DNA from: UBA168 sp011055275
GTDB lineage: Archaea > Thermoproteota > Thermoprotei_A > Marsarchaeales > UBA168
NCBI GenBank assembly: GCA_046635845.1
Contig: JAQQXN010000002.1
Length of the DNA: 64,000 bases
Direction: 5' to 3' (one strand)
Shown: piece by piece, positions 33,474-42,330 of the stretch
Numbering within the stretch: position 1 is the first letter of the stretch
Layout of the letters: each line of letters opens with the position of its first letter
Translations under genes and position numbers: made by a program
Notes under the pieces: model-generated
Database searches by the model: none
What the model was told of the DNA's origin: nothing
The model's input: the letters and a program-made list of their open reading frames with translations, nothing else

Positions 33474-34490
33474 ATGGACGAGTGCTTAAGGCCTTCACCC
33501 CTTTTCAAGGGTCAGCTAAGTGACCTCTTTTACTGCTGGATCAGGAAGAAGACCAAAGACGGCGAGGAGTTCCTTCCTGCCGAGCCGGCTGACTTCTGGA
33601 AGTACGATTTCTCGGAGCATGAGTACACGGACTTCGTAAACTCAAACTACGTGAAACCAAAGGGAGTGCTGACCACGAGCCTCAGGAGCAAGAGGGCATT
33701 TGACTACGGGACTTTCGAGCTAAGGACAAGGCTACCCGAGGCGGAAAGGGGGCCCGTACTCTGGTTTGGCTTCGAGTTGGACGACCTGTTCGCGGGAGGG
33801 CTATCCCACTTCGGATACTGGACTCACAACGGTTCCCTTAGGGGCTTCTGCGGTGCGGCCTCATTAAAAGCTACCATCGACCTAACGCGCTTCCTTCCCT
33901 CAGATCATCAGCAGGTTAAGCATTGGTACAAGATAACAAGGGGAAGGGACTTCACCCTGTGGTTCATAGATGGCAAGATAAGGGGAATGTGCGTGTCGGC
34001 CGCCGGAGCCCCCACGGGTACCGTTTATGATGGAATTGAGTACTCCCTTGCGCTAAACGGCGATATGCCATCGAGAAGGTTGCCTGTGCTGCTTGACATA
34101 GATGGCGCGGATCAGGCAGACTACGCGTGGGAAGGGTTAAACCCATGGGATCTTAGGGTGTCCGATGGCATAAGCGGCGCCCCACTTCACCTGAAGCTCG
34201 AAGACGAAGGCGGTGTGCTAGCAAACAGGCCGCTGAAAAAAGAGACAAAGATAATCAGCGGCCCATTTCCGGCCATCGGAAACGTGCGCGTCCGCGTGGC
34301 ATCAAATGCGCAGCTGAAAATCACCCTTGAAGCATCAGATGATGGAGAACTTTGGTTCCCGGTGGCCTATGCGGAGGGTTCCATACCTAGCGTTGAGGCA
34401 AGATCCCCTGGACTCATAGGGCGGGTGATAATCGAATCTCCAGAGGGTGGTGTGCTCACAGGGGCCAGTGCAACGGTTTTCCCAAGCTAG
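33474..34490 (+). CDS. Concanavalin-like fold protein of unknown role
   Basis: 338 residues with no signal peptide. The segment NYVKPKGVLTTSLRSKRAFD followed by YGTFELRTRLPEAERGPVLW is the usual entry of GH16-like/LamG jelly rolls, and KHWYKITRGRDFTLWFIDGK fits a later strand pair. The GH16 catalytic motif (ExDxxE) is not seen, so it may bind rather than cut a carbohydrate. The C-terminal 90 residues (GPFPAIGNVRVRVASNAQLK) look like a second beta-sandwich. It follows the MIP18 gene closely. The stop codon is TAG. Confidence 0.6.
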   Translation: MDECLRPSPLFKGQLSDLFYCWIRKKTKDGEEFLPAEPADFWKYDFSEHEYTDFVNSNYVKPKGVLTTSLRSKRAFDYGTFELRTRLPEAERGPVLWFGFELDDLFAGGLSHFGYWTHNGSLRGFCGAASLKATIDLTRFLPSDHQQVKHWYKITRGRDFTLWFIDGKIRGMCVSAAGAPTGTVYDGIEYSLALNGDMPSRRLPVLLDIDGADQADYAWEGLNPWDLRVSDGISGAPLHLKLEDEGGVLANRPLKKETKIISGPFPAIGNVRVRVASNAQLKITLEASDDGELWFPVAYAEGSIPSVEARSPGLIGRVIIESPEGGVLTGASATVFPS

Positions 34491-34581
34491 TTTAGTTGTC
34501 GCGATAGGCGTTCAACCATGTTCGGCATAGGATCTAACCACCAAGCGCAACAACGCGTAAAGGGTCCTGGCCCTTGGTCTC

Positions 34582-35109
34582 ATGCAGCCCATAAAGCTGT
34601 CTTCGGAAAAAGTCTATCAGTCAAGGACATTCGCCCTCTACAGGGAAATCTTTCAAAAAGATGACAGGCAGATAAGCGTGGACATAGTAAGGCACCGCGG
34701 GGCCGTTGGGATACTTCCCATTCAAGATAAAGAGGTCATCCTGGAGAGGCAGTTCCGCTACAGCCTGAACGCGTGGATACTCGAGATACCAGCTGGCACC
34801 CTGGAGGAGGGTGAAAGCGATGAGGGATGCGCGAGAAGGGAGCTAGCAGAGGAAACGGGCTACTCCGTCGATAAACTCGTAAAGATAGGGCAGATAGCCG
34901 CGACGCCCGGCTACGATGACGAGATCATAAGGCTCTTCGTGGCATGGGTAAGCGAGAAGCCCGCGACGCAGCACCTGGATCAGGACGAGGTCATAAACGT
35001 GGTGAAGGTAAGAGGAGAAGAGCTTCTTGAAAAGATAAAGAGAGGAGAGGTATTCGACGGAAAAACCGTTGTCGCCTCCCTATTGGCCAAAGAGCTCGGT
35101 TACCTTTAA
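34582..35109 (+). CDS. Nudix hydrolase, probable ADP-ribose pyrophosphatase
   Basis: 175 residues. The Nudix box GTLEEGESDEGCARRELAEE plus TGY is complete (GX5EX7REUXEEXGU). The preceding strands (VGILPIQDKEVILERQFRYS) and the following ATPGYDDEIIRLFVAW are typical of the ADP-ribose pyrophosphatase group, which splits ADP-ribose to AMP and ribose 5-phosphate. The 3' end overlaps the convergent NCS1 permease gene by 4 bp. Confidence 0.9.
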   Translation: MQPIKLSSEKVYQSRTFALYREIFQKDDRQISVDIVRHRGAVGILPIQDKEVILERQFRYSLNAWILEIPAGTLEEGESDEGCARRELAEETGYSVDKLVKIGQIAATPGYDDEIIRLFVAWVSEKPATQHLDQDEVINVVKVRGEELLEKIKRGEVFDGKTVVASLLAKELGYL

Positions 35110-36746
35110 CCCTCGAACACTCTCTTGACGTCGTCAGCTATGTAGCCCTTGAGCAGACCTCCCTTGAGGAAAGGTTGGTATTTCGGGATAACCCAGTACT
35201 TCATGAGCGGGAGGTAAAGAAGGCCGCTGATCAGAAACGCGGTTATCCACGAGTCAGCGTAGAGGAGCTCGGTTACGGGGTTAACGAGGAGACCAAGCGG
35301 TGAGAGATAGGTCACGAGCACGGCGACGACGAAGGCCGTGATCGCCGCGGGGTTTATACCGTGCCAGTACCTGAAGCGACCCCTGCTCACGTAAGCGTCA
35401 ACGGCCTCAAACCTGAACCTGCGTATAACCGCGTAGTCAAATATGGTAACGCCGGCAACCGCTCCCAGCACTCCCCCGTAGGCAAGCAGCCAGTCATATA
35501 TGTACGTGTAGGCACCCTGCGAGTAAAAGGTCCAGGCGCCCAAAAGAGAACTTATGGCAACCCCTATTACAATTCCCCTGAACCAACTCAGGTGCTTAGA
35601 ATACGTGTTGGCTATGTCGTACCCAGGCGCGACGGAGTTCGCGTAGACGTTTACTACGTAAGTGGCAAGCATAAACGAGAAGAGGACGAAGTAGCTCGCG
35701 TAACGAGGAAGGTAAACAGCTGCCAGAAGCACCGGATCCGCTATGCCGCTTCCCGCGTTTAGCCCCAGAAGCTTCGTCCCCCCATACGTGATTATGCCGA
35801 GGGCCCCTACGGCGGCCATCATAAATGGCATAGGAAGCTGACCCCACACATGAGCCCTCTGCGACTTGGCAAACCTGGTGAAGTCGGGCATGCTCCTCAC
35901 CATCGTGGCCCAGAAGGCCACGTTGGCGTTCAAGAAAGATACGGCACCAAGCCAGAACTGAAAGGGCGTCAGCGATGATGACGCGGGGGCAAGGGGAGCA
36001 AACCTCCATCCCGTCCTCAGCATGACGCTGAGGAAAAGCGTCAGAAAGCCCGCTAGGACCACGGGGGCCGCGAAGGCGGCCAACCACTTAAGCGGGGGCT
36101 GGCCCCTGCGAGGAGGAGAGACGTAGAAGAGCAAGAGCTGGGTGGCTATGACCGCGGCGAAAGTGACCCAAAATATCTTTGGAAACATAACCGAAAGCGT
36201 GTATGTCTGGACACCACTCGTCAATATGGACGTCTTACCGGAAGCCACAACGTACATGGCGACCGCTGCCTCAGTTATTATGTATGACTCTATACCCCAC
36301 CATCCCATTGACACTATGGCCCTAACCCACGAGGAGAGCTGCGTCCCGTAAACTCCCCATCTCGTCCTGCTCAGCTGCGCCTCGGACATGCCGTACCTAG
36401 CCCCGCCGTGCGACTGTATGAGCATGGGGATCAAAACTATGGCGTTGCCCAGAAAAACCTCCAGTATGGACTGCCACCAGTTGAGCCCAAAAGCTGGCCC
36501 AGCCACCGCCAGCATCCAAGTCGGAACTATGGCGACCATGCTGAACCATATGGCCGCAAAGGTCCAAGGACCCCAGCTCCTCAGCGATATGGGAGTTGGG
36601 TGGAAGTCCTCGTTCCAGAGATATTTTTCCTCGGGAAACTTCTCCTTAAGCTCGACCTGACCCCTACTCTTGTCGTAAAAGATAAAAGAAGAACGATCAG
36701 AAGAGGGGTCACGTAATCCTTCCCTTTTAGACCCTGAACTTGACAC
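35106..36746 (-). CDS. NCS1-family nucleobase permease (copy 1)
   Basis: 546 residues with about 12 hydrophobic helices. Family features are the N-terminal NEDFHPTPISLRSWGPWTFA, SQAGARYG-like SHGGARYGMSEAQLSRTRWG, and a central FANANVAFWATMVRSMPDFTRFAKSQ-type block (NANVAFWATMVRSMPDFTRF). NCS1 carriers import purines, pyrimidines, allantoin or hydantoins with H+ or Na+; this substrate is unknown. The GTG start at 36746 sits in a 33-bp promoter/start segment identical to that of copy 2 (37907-39550). The 3' ends of the two genes are also almost identical in DNA, while the middles differ. It is divergent from the PRTase-like gene. Confidence 0.9.
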   Translation of the reverse strand: MSSSGSKREGLRDPSSDRSSFIFYDKSRGQVELKEKFPEEKYLWNEDFHPTPISLRSWGPWTFAAIWFSMVAIVPTWMLAVAGPAFGLNWWQSILEVFLGNAIVLIPMLIQSHGGARYGMSEAQLSRTRWGVYGTQLSSWVRAIVSMGWWGIESYIITEAAVAMYVVASGKTSILTSGVQTYTLSVMFPKIFWVTFAAVIATQLLLFYVSPPRRGQPPLKWLAAFAAPVVLAGFLTLFLSVMLRTGWRFAPLAPASSSLTPFQFWLGAVSFLNANVAFWATMVRSMPDFTRFAKSQRAHVWGQLPMPFMMAAVGALGIITYGGTKLLGLNAGSGIADPVLLAAVYLPRYASYFVLFSFMLATYVVNVYANSVAPGYDIANTYSKHLSWFRGIVIGVAISSLLGAWTFYSQGAYTYIYDWLLAYGGVLGAVAGVTIFDYAVIRRFRFEAVDAYVSRGRFRYWHGINPAAITAFVVAVLVTYLSPLGLLVNPVTELLYADSWITAFLISGLLYLPLMKYWVIPKYQPFLKGGLLKGYIADDVKRVFEG

Positions 36747-36774
36747 CTGGTCCGTCTTTTAACTCTACTTATAT
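36742..36774 (-). promoter_or_regulatory. Promoter and GTG start of NCS1 copy 1 (duplicated)
   Basis: This 33-bp segment is identical to 39546-39578 upstream of NCS1 copy 2. It contains a TATA-like TATATAAG about 26 bp before the GTG and the first codons, consistent with a leaderless mRNA. Shared control of the two permeases is likely. Confidence 0.75.
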
Positions 36775-36890
36775 AGATTTCGGAATTACAAGCAAGAAAA
36801 TTTACATACTTATGTCATAAAGTCAGCTCGCCTTTCGTAAGGGTCGGCCCAAAAGGGATATAAGCCGTCTATTGCCCCTTCTGAACTTCC

Positions 36891-37886
36891 ATGGACTTAG
36901 ATGGAATTCGCAAGTTCTTCGGCATAAACGACGGCTACGTCCGCAAGGTGAGCGCGGGATCCTCGGTTGCCTATGATATGGGCAAGGGGATCTACGTCAT
37001 CGACTCCGAGAACGGGAGAAGGATAGCGTGCTATCCCAGCTTCTGCGGGGATGAGATGATGAAGGCCGCGCTCGACATGGCCAAGGACTTCGTGACCATG
37101 CTCAAGAAGATGGGTTACCTGGACCAAAGGGTCCTGCTTTTGAACGTGCTGAGGGCGGCACCCGGTTACGGGGTGAGGAAAGCGCTGCTGGATTCTGGCG
37201 TTGACGTATCGGAAAGCTGGATAAGGCCCTATTACGTCCACCCATCCTACAGGCTTCACACCGTTCAGGACCTAGGCCTCAAGTTCGAACAATACTCAAG
37301 TTTGAAGCCGGGCTCTTATACCCTGATAAAGCCCGATACAGAAGCGACGGGCTTCACCTCCCTGTTCTCCTTGGAGAGGTTTCTCGATAAGTGCGAGAAA
37401 GAAGGATGCAAGGTGGAGCGCCTAGTGCTTTACGGCTTCATAGCCGAGAGGGGGCTTGAGGCCATAAAGCGGGCATTCGGCAGCAGGATAGGTGAGATAA
37501 CCGCATTTGCCATAGAAGACGTAACTCCTCTGGCCCAAAACGGCTACGACATGCCCGTGTACGGAATAGACCTGTCCGCTTTGGAGGAAAGAAACGAGAA
37601 GGCATACCTAGCCGCCAAAGCGCCCCACGACGTCATGGATTTCCTGTTAAGCTCGTGCTATCCGGGAATGGATCAGCCGGGTGACTGGTCGGAGCGCCAA
37701 AACATCCTTTTCGATGGCCAAGACTGGATAAAAGTGGACCTAAGCGTCCACTTGAAGAGAAGCAGGGACCTCCTCGATCGCCTTAGAAGGGCCCAAGCAA
37801 ACGAGCCCTGGTACCAAGAAGATCATGAAAGGATCTACGAGAGGCAGGTGAACATGATAGAGGAGACCATTGCCTCGATCCAATAA
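36891..37886 (+). CDS. Phosphoribosyltransferase-fold protein
   Basis: 331 residues. The order of motifs fits a type I PRTase: RVLLLNVLRAAPGYGVRKAL resembles the LRAG block of uracil-type enzymes, and KPDTEATGFTSLFSLERFLD is the PRPP-binding D-(S/T)-x-ATG-x-T loop, followed by VERLVLYGFIAERGLEAI. The N- and C-terminal extensions (about residues 1-60 and 240-331) are not family-typical. Nucleobase salvage is the natural guess because it lies between two NCS1 nucleobase permeases and is divergent from one. TATA-like GATATAAG precedes ATG 36891. Confidence 0.65.
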   Translation: MDLDGIRKFFGINDGYVRKVSAGSSVAYDMGKGIYVIDSENGRRIACYPSFCGDEMMKAALDMAKDFVTMLKKMGYLDQRVLLLNVLRAAPGYGVRKALLDSGVDVSESWIRPYYVHPSYRLHTVQDLGLKFEQYSSLKPGSYTLIKPDTEATGFTSLFSLERFLDKCEKEGCKVERLVLYGFIAERGLEAIKRAFGSRIGEITAFAIEDVTPLAQNGYDMPVYGIDLSALEERNEKAYLAAKAPHDVMDFLLSSCYPGMDQPGDWSERQNILFDGQDWIKVDLSVHLKRSRDLLDRLRRAQANEPWYQEDHERIYERQVNMIEETIASIQ

Positions 37887-37906
37887 AAATAAAATAAAAT
37901 AAAAAA

Positions 37907-39550
37907 TCACTTTTCGAATATCTTTTTCGTGTCGTCAGCTATGTAGCCCTTGAGCAGACCTCCCTTGAGGAAGGGTTGGTATTTTGGGATAACCCAGTAC
38001 TTCATGAGCGGGAGGTAAAGAAGGCCGGAGATGAGGATGGCCGATATCCACGCGTTCTGGAAAACCCAAGCCTGCCCCGGATAGAGTTGAGACACGCTCA
38101 AGGGTAAGTAGTAGTTCGGAGGAAAGACGAGAACCATGGAAACTATGAACGCAACGACCGCTGCGGGGTTTATACCGTGCCAGTACCTGAAGCGACCCTT
38201 CGATAAGAAGTTGTCCGGGAGCTCGAACTTGAACCTACGTATAACCGCGTAGTCGAACACGAGGACTCCTTCCACGCCACCGAGGAGGGCACCGTAAGTG
38301 AGCAGCCAGTTCTCAACGTAGCTGAAGGCGCTGAAGTAATAGGTCCACGATTGCAGGAGCGCGGCCACCAAGATCACTATTAGAACGCCCCTTATCCAAG
38401 ATATCTTCTTTGGATATATGTTTGAGAAGTCGTAAGCCGGTCCCACGGTATCGGCATATATGTTAACTATGATGACGCCCAAGAGGAGGAGGAAGAGGGC
38501 CAAGTAAGCGAGCCACGGATTGGTTACGACCAAGGCCGTGAGCACTATGGGATCCCACACGGGAAAGTGAAAGACTTCCAGAGAGGCACCGGTGACCACG
38601 AGCGCCAGTGCCGCTATTCCGGTCATGAGAAAGGGCATGGGAAGTTGGCCAACCGTTTGCGCGAACTGGCTCTTCGCGAACCTGCTGTAGTCGGGCATGC
38701 TCAGCACCATTGTGGCCCAGAAGGCCACGTTGGCGTTTATGAGACCTATAAGCGCGTACCAAAAGGCGCTGCCGGAAACCGTCACAGGCTGCGAAAGTAT
38801 GGAGAACCAGTGCCATCCGGCTGCGTTCATGGCGTAGTAGAAGAGAATGAGAAAGCCCGCAAACCCTATGAAGGGGACGCTCCAGCTCACCATCTTGAGC
38901 ACCTTCATCCCTGTCTTTGGCGGTGATAAGTAGAGCAAGCCCAACCTAGCCACTATGGTTATCACGAAGACGGACCAGAACAACATGGGGTTGATCGTCG
39001 ATATGAGGAATGGAAGCAGCGCCGGAGAGCTCTGCGCAAGGCTGAGAAGAACGTTGACCTGATGCGTGGCAATTATGTACATGGCCCCGATGGCCTCCGT
39101 AATTATCCACGTGTCGATCCCCCACCAGCCTGCTCCTATTATTCCCCTGAGTATTGACGGAATCCAAGCGCCGTAAGTACCCCACCGGCTCCTCGTAAGC
39201 GGCGTCTCAGGTATGCCATACCTCGCTCCCCCATGGGCTATTATAAGCATGGGCACTAGAACTATGAGGTTCCCGGCCAGCACAGCCACTATGCCCCAAA
39301 GCCAGTTCAGCCCAAAAGAGTAAGCCAAAGAAACAAGAGACCACGACTCGACCTCTATGGACATGCCAAACCATATGGAGAAAAAAGTGAGCGGGCCCCA
39401 GTTCCTGTTCTTAACGGGAGTTGGGTGGAAGTCCTCGTTCCAGAGATATTTTTCCTCGGGAAAGCCCCGCTTCAGCTCCACGTAGCCCTTGTCTGGATGA
39501 TAATCGGTGATCGCAATCCTGTCTATTACCTCATCCTTTGAAACAGACAC
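37907..39550 (-). CDS. NCS1-family nucleobase permease (copy 2)
   Basis: 547 residues, with the same 12-helix NCS1 layout as copy 1: NEDFHPTPVKNRNWGPLTFF, AHGGARYGIPETPLTRSRWG and NANVAFWATMVLSMPDYSRF. The extreme C-terminus (LLYLPLMKYWVIPKYQPFLK) is encoded by DNA nearly identical to copy 1, whereas the helices between differ in many positions, so the two may take up different nucleobases. The GTG start 39550 lies in the duplicated promoter segment. It follows the exported protein gene at 39614 on the same strand. Confidence 0.9.
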   Translation of the reverse strand: MSVSKDEVIDRIAITDYHPDKGYVELKRGFPEEKYLWNEDFHPTPVKNRNWGPLTFFSIWFGMSIEVESWSLVSLAYSFGLNWLWGIVAVLAGNLIVLVPMLIIAHGGARYGIPETPLTRSRWGTYGAWIPSILRGIIGAGWWGIDTWIITEAIGAMYIIATHQVNVLLSLAQSSPALLPFLISTINPMLFWSVFVITIVARLGLLYLSPPKTGMKVLKMVSWSVPFIGFAGFLILFYYAMNAAGWHWFSILSQPVTVSGSAFWYALIGLINANVAFWATMVLSMPDYSRFAKSQFAQTVGQLPMPFLMTGIAALALVVTGASLEVFHFPVWDPIVLTALVVTNPWLAYLALFLLLLGVIIVNIYADTVGPAYDFSNIYPKKISWIRGVLIVILVAALLQSWTYYFSAFSYVENWLLTYGALLGGVEGVLVFDYAVIRRFKFELPDNFLSKGRFRYWHGINPAAVVAFIVSMVLVFPPNYYLPLSVSQLYPGQAWVFQNAWISAILISGLLYLPLMKYWVIPKYQPFLKGGLLKGYIADDTKKIFEK

Positions 39551-39578
39551 CTGGTCCGTCTTTTAACTCTACTTATAT
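39546..39578 (-). promoter_or_regulatory. Promoter and GTG start of NCS1 copy 2 (duplicated)
   Basis: Base-for-base identical to 36742-36774 over 33 bp, diverging just outside (TATATGG against TATATAG). It includes the TATA-like box and GTG start. Because coding sequence right after the first codons differs between the two genes, identity here suggests selection or conversion of the promoter itself. Confidence 0.75.
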
Positions 39579-39613
39579 GGTTTTCGAGAAAAAATCGCAA
39601 AGATTTTACAAGT

Positions 39614-40537
39614 TCATGTAGAAACGTTTGGCGCCCTTTTTGAGCGATACCAAAGTACTAGTAAGACGGCGGCAACCGCCACAACCCCAACCGCGGCGTA
39701 AGGGGCGTAAACGGTCGCGGGAACCGAAACGATTTCAAGGTAGTTCCCGTTAGGTACGGCGTAGCCATAAACCTGTATTTGCGCAGAAGGGTCTTCCTTG
39801 TATGAGAGGCTGTAGGTTTGGCCGTTTATGGTGGCCTTAAGCAGGACGCTCTCGTTAGTCGGGTACTCCTTGGTGAAGGTGGTTATACCTGTGAAGGGAT
39901 CATAGCGATGGTTCCACTCGGTTAGGGGCTGGCTGAACTCGGAGAAGTCGAGAAGTGCCTTGGCCTCGCCAAGGTGAAGCCCTTCGCCCATCATGATAGA
40001 TCTCAGGGAACCGCTCAGCGTAAGGAAGCTCGGGAACTGCGGGTTGACGTTAAAGGGAAGTCCGTGGGAAATCACGTCCCAGTCACCTCTAACCGCGAAA
40101 GCCCTCCAGTTGGCATTAACGATAAGCCTCGAGGAGTTCAGCTGCGTAACGTTGGCAACGTAGATAGTAAGGGTGAGGTTCTCAACCTCCTCGGCGTAGG
40201 TTTCGGTTCCCTTATAAGTTGAAGTATAAGTTAGCGTGTAATTTATGAGAGAGGCGTTGGGATCTTGCGCCTTTATGCTTGCAATAAGTGGACCTGCGTT
40301 GCCAGGGCCTCCCTGGCTCGTTACCTCTTCAGAGCTGCTCTTACCGTTTAAAAGCTGGGAAAGGAACGTGTTGCCTGGGTAAGTTAAGTTGAAGGACCTA
40401 ACCACCGTGTAACTGACCTTCGCCACGTTCTGCTTGGGATATATCACGGCGTTTAACGTAGCTCCAAGGGCTGGATAGACTCCAACGGAAGTCACAAGCA
40501 ACAACATCACAGATAATATCATAACGCGGTTTTTCAT
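39614..40537 (-). CDS. Exported protein with signal peptide and C-terminal anchor
   Basis: 307 residues. It has a signal peptide (MKNRVMILSVMLLLVTSVGV, likely cut after ALGA) and a C-terminal helix with a basic stop-transfer end (YAAVGVVAVAAVLLVLWYRS-KRAP). The ectodomain is beta-rich with about seven N-glycosylation sequons (NLT, NYT, NVT). It is type I membrane topology facing outward. No enzymatic motif is seen. Placed between the exported phosphorylase-like gene and NCS1 copy 2, it may be part of an uptake group, which is inference. Confidence 0.7.
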   Translation of the reverse strand: MKNRVMILSVMLLLVTSVGVYPALGATLNAVIYPKQNVAKVSYTVVRSFNLTYPGNTFLSQLLNGKSSSEEVTSQGGPGNAGPLIASIKAQDPNASLINYTLTYTSTYKGTETYAEEVENLTLTIYVANVTQLNSSRLIVNANWRAFAVRGDWDVISHGLPFNVNPQFPSFLTLSGSLRSIMMGEGLHLGEAKALLDFSEFSQPLTEWNHRYDPFTGITTFTKEYPTNESVLLKATINGQTYSLSYKEDPSAQIQVYGYAVPNGNYLEIVSVPATVYAPYAAVGVVAVAAVLLVLWYRSKRAPNVST

Positions 40538-40624
40538 AGTAAGTGATTAGGGGCCTCCGCTAATAAAGAACGCCAGTGAAACGAACTTTTCAGCAAGCGG
40601 GAATGCGCGTTCCTGCCCTTGCGG

Positions 40625-41896
40625 TCAAGGTGACGGCAAGGTGCTCGGGTACTCGGTCGGGTTGTAAACCGTGACGTTCTGGCCCTGCTGGTTCGCGTAT
40701 TGAACTTCGGTAACGGTGCCGTTATTGCTGTAGTACACCCTGTTTGCCACGATGTAACCGTGGATCTTGGCCTCAGATATGGGAGACAGCATGGAGTAGT
40801 TGACGGTCTGCCTGAGATCGCTCAAGCTACCTAAGTTCTCAACCACGTAAGCAGTAACCTGAGCCGCCCTATCGGCCGCCAGCACGCCGTGAAATACTCC
40901 AGGGTAGAAATGACTGTTCGATATACCCCTTATGATGACCCAGGGAACGCCATACTCCGCGTTCGCAAAGGCAAAGCCCTATCCCTCGTTCTCGCCTACG
41001 TCGGCTTGATAAAGGGCGTTCTGAAATGCGTTCAGAGAAATTGGGTCAGTCCAAAAGCCCCCGGAGCTTATGACACCCACGACCACCTTTGCCTGGACGA
41101 GACCCGTGGAGTTCTCTCCGGTTATGTCGGCGATCGGCATAGCACCCAATGAGCTGTAGGAAGAGGCAAGGCGAACTAGGGGCGCCGACGCGGCCAGCGC
41201 GGCCACGTAGACGTAGCTCACGTCCTCGGTGCCCGGCCCATATCCGTATGAAGGGGCATTCGCGGGCACTGGCCCCACTTCCCCGTACCCCGTTACCACC
41301 GAGTTCCCAATTATGGAGGCATTTATTACGATCATCTCATCACCGCCGTAATCTGTCATGTAGTTCCCATTGTGGAAGTGAACCGACCCCTTGTTTATGA
41401 CGAAGGCCCCAACGACAACGTCGCCCGTGTTGATGTAGGGGTTCCTTGAGCCTCCTATGCCGCTCAGTATGGCAGCCGTGACGTTGAAGTACTGGTCCAT
41501 CAAGAGCGCGGCCATCTCGGCAGACGAGTCCTTCTCTCCTGCCCTTACCTCAACCACCGGATGGCCCTTGACCGTGCCAACGTAATAGGTGAAGCCGTCT
41601 ATGATGACCTCTCCCGTTACGTTCATCAGCGCCAAAACGGGCGCCTGTTCGTAGGCCGTTATGTCAACTATCCCAACCCTAGGGGTATCTAGCGCCTGAG
41701 ACAGAGGCTGATCCGAAAGGGGAACGTACTTCAGCCGGTAGGAAAAGCGCCCGTAAAGCCCCTCAAGTGCCGAAAGCTTTGCACTTGATTGCGCGTACGA
41801 GACGTAGAAGTAAGCCATTCCCGCAAACCCCGCGATGGTAAGGATCAACAGCGCGGCAACAACCTTAGATACGCCTTTCATTACGCGCATATGCAA
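40625..41896 (-). pseudogene. Exported nucleoside phosphorylase-like protein, interrupted by TAG
   Basis: One frame runs from ATG 41896 to 40625, broken only by TAG at 40979-40981 (codon 306). The N-terminal helix (VAALLILTIAGFAGMAYFYV) anchors it outside the membrane. The body is the PNP/MTAN-type phosphorylase fold: TPRVGIVDITAYEQAPVLAL, AAILSGIGGSRNPYINTGDV, and, after the stop, ANAEYGVPWVIIRGISNSHF, the base-binding and C-terminal segment. The 118 codons after TAG have no further damage. The expected residue at the stop is probably Trp (TGG to TAG). It may be a fresh pseudogene, a sequence error, or readthrough. It could release bases from external nucleosides for the NCS1 permeases. Confidence 0.7.
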
Positions 41897-41931
41897 AAAA
41901 CTCAGATGAATTTAAGCATATTTTGACATAG

Positions 41932-42330
41932 CTATGTAATAGGCCTGAACTTCGTCCCGTAGTATATGAGACCCTCCTCGCCGTCCTCGGAGATCTTCCT
42001 GAAAACGGCCTCTACCTCCATTCCCTCCTTTACCTCGCCAAAAACGTCGGTCAGTGTTCCAAGTACCCTTACTCCGTTCTCCAGCTCCACAACCACCACG
42101 TAATAGGGGACGTAGGCCTCGAAGCCCTTGGGAGGGCTGCGAAGAAGGGAGAAGCTCACCACCTTCCCCTTTCTCGGAAGCTGGACTACCTCAACGTCCT
42201 TGGAGTGGCACTTAGGGCACGAGCTTCTAGGAGGAAAGGACACCTCGCCGCAGCTCTTGCACCTTATTCCCTCAAGCCTGTAGTGCGCGCCTATGTTTCT
42301 CCAATACCTCGGTACGGTCATCTCAATCAC
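41932..42330 (-). CDS. DUF35 zinc-ribbon/OB-fold protein of the mevalonate complex
   Basis: 132 residues. An N-terminal rubredoxin-like zinc ribbon (CKSCGEVSFPPRSSCPKCHS) is followed by an OB fold (KGKVVSFSLLRSPPKGFEAY ... ELENGVRVLGTLTDVFG). In archaea, this protein bridges acetoacetyl-CoA thiolase and HMG-CoA synthase in one complex that channels acetoacetyl-CoA. The gene order here is the conserved one, with a 4-bp overlap to the thiolase gene. The stop codon is TAG. Confidence 0.93.
   Translation of the reverse strand: MIEMTVPRYWRNIGAHYRLEGIRCKSCGEVSFPPRSSCPKCHSKDVEVVQLPRKGKVVSFSLLRSPPKGFEAYVPYYVVVVELENGVRVLGTLTDVFGEVKEGMEVEAVFRKISEDGEEGLIYYGTKFRPIT

Noticed and set aside
40625..41896. 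TAG recoded as an amino acid (for example pyrrolysine) genome-wide
   Set aside because: TAG serves as the normal stop of several intact genes here (ArsR at 6358, the 7517 gene, the ACR3-like gene, the 33474 gene, the DUF35 gene), and both interrupted genes most likely lost a Trp codon.
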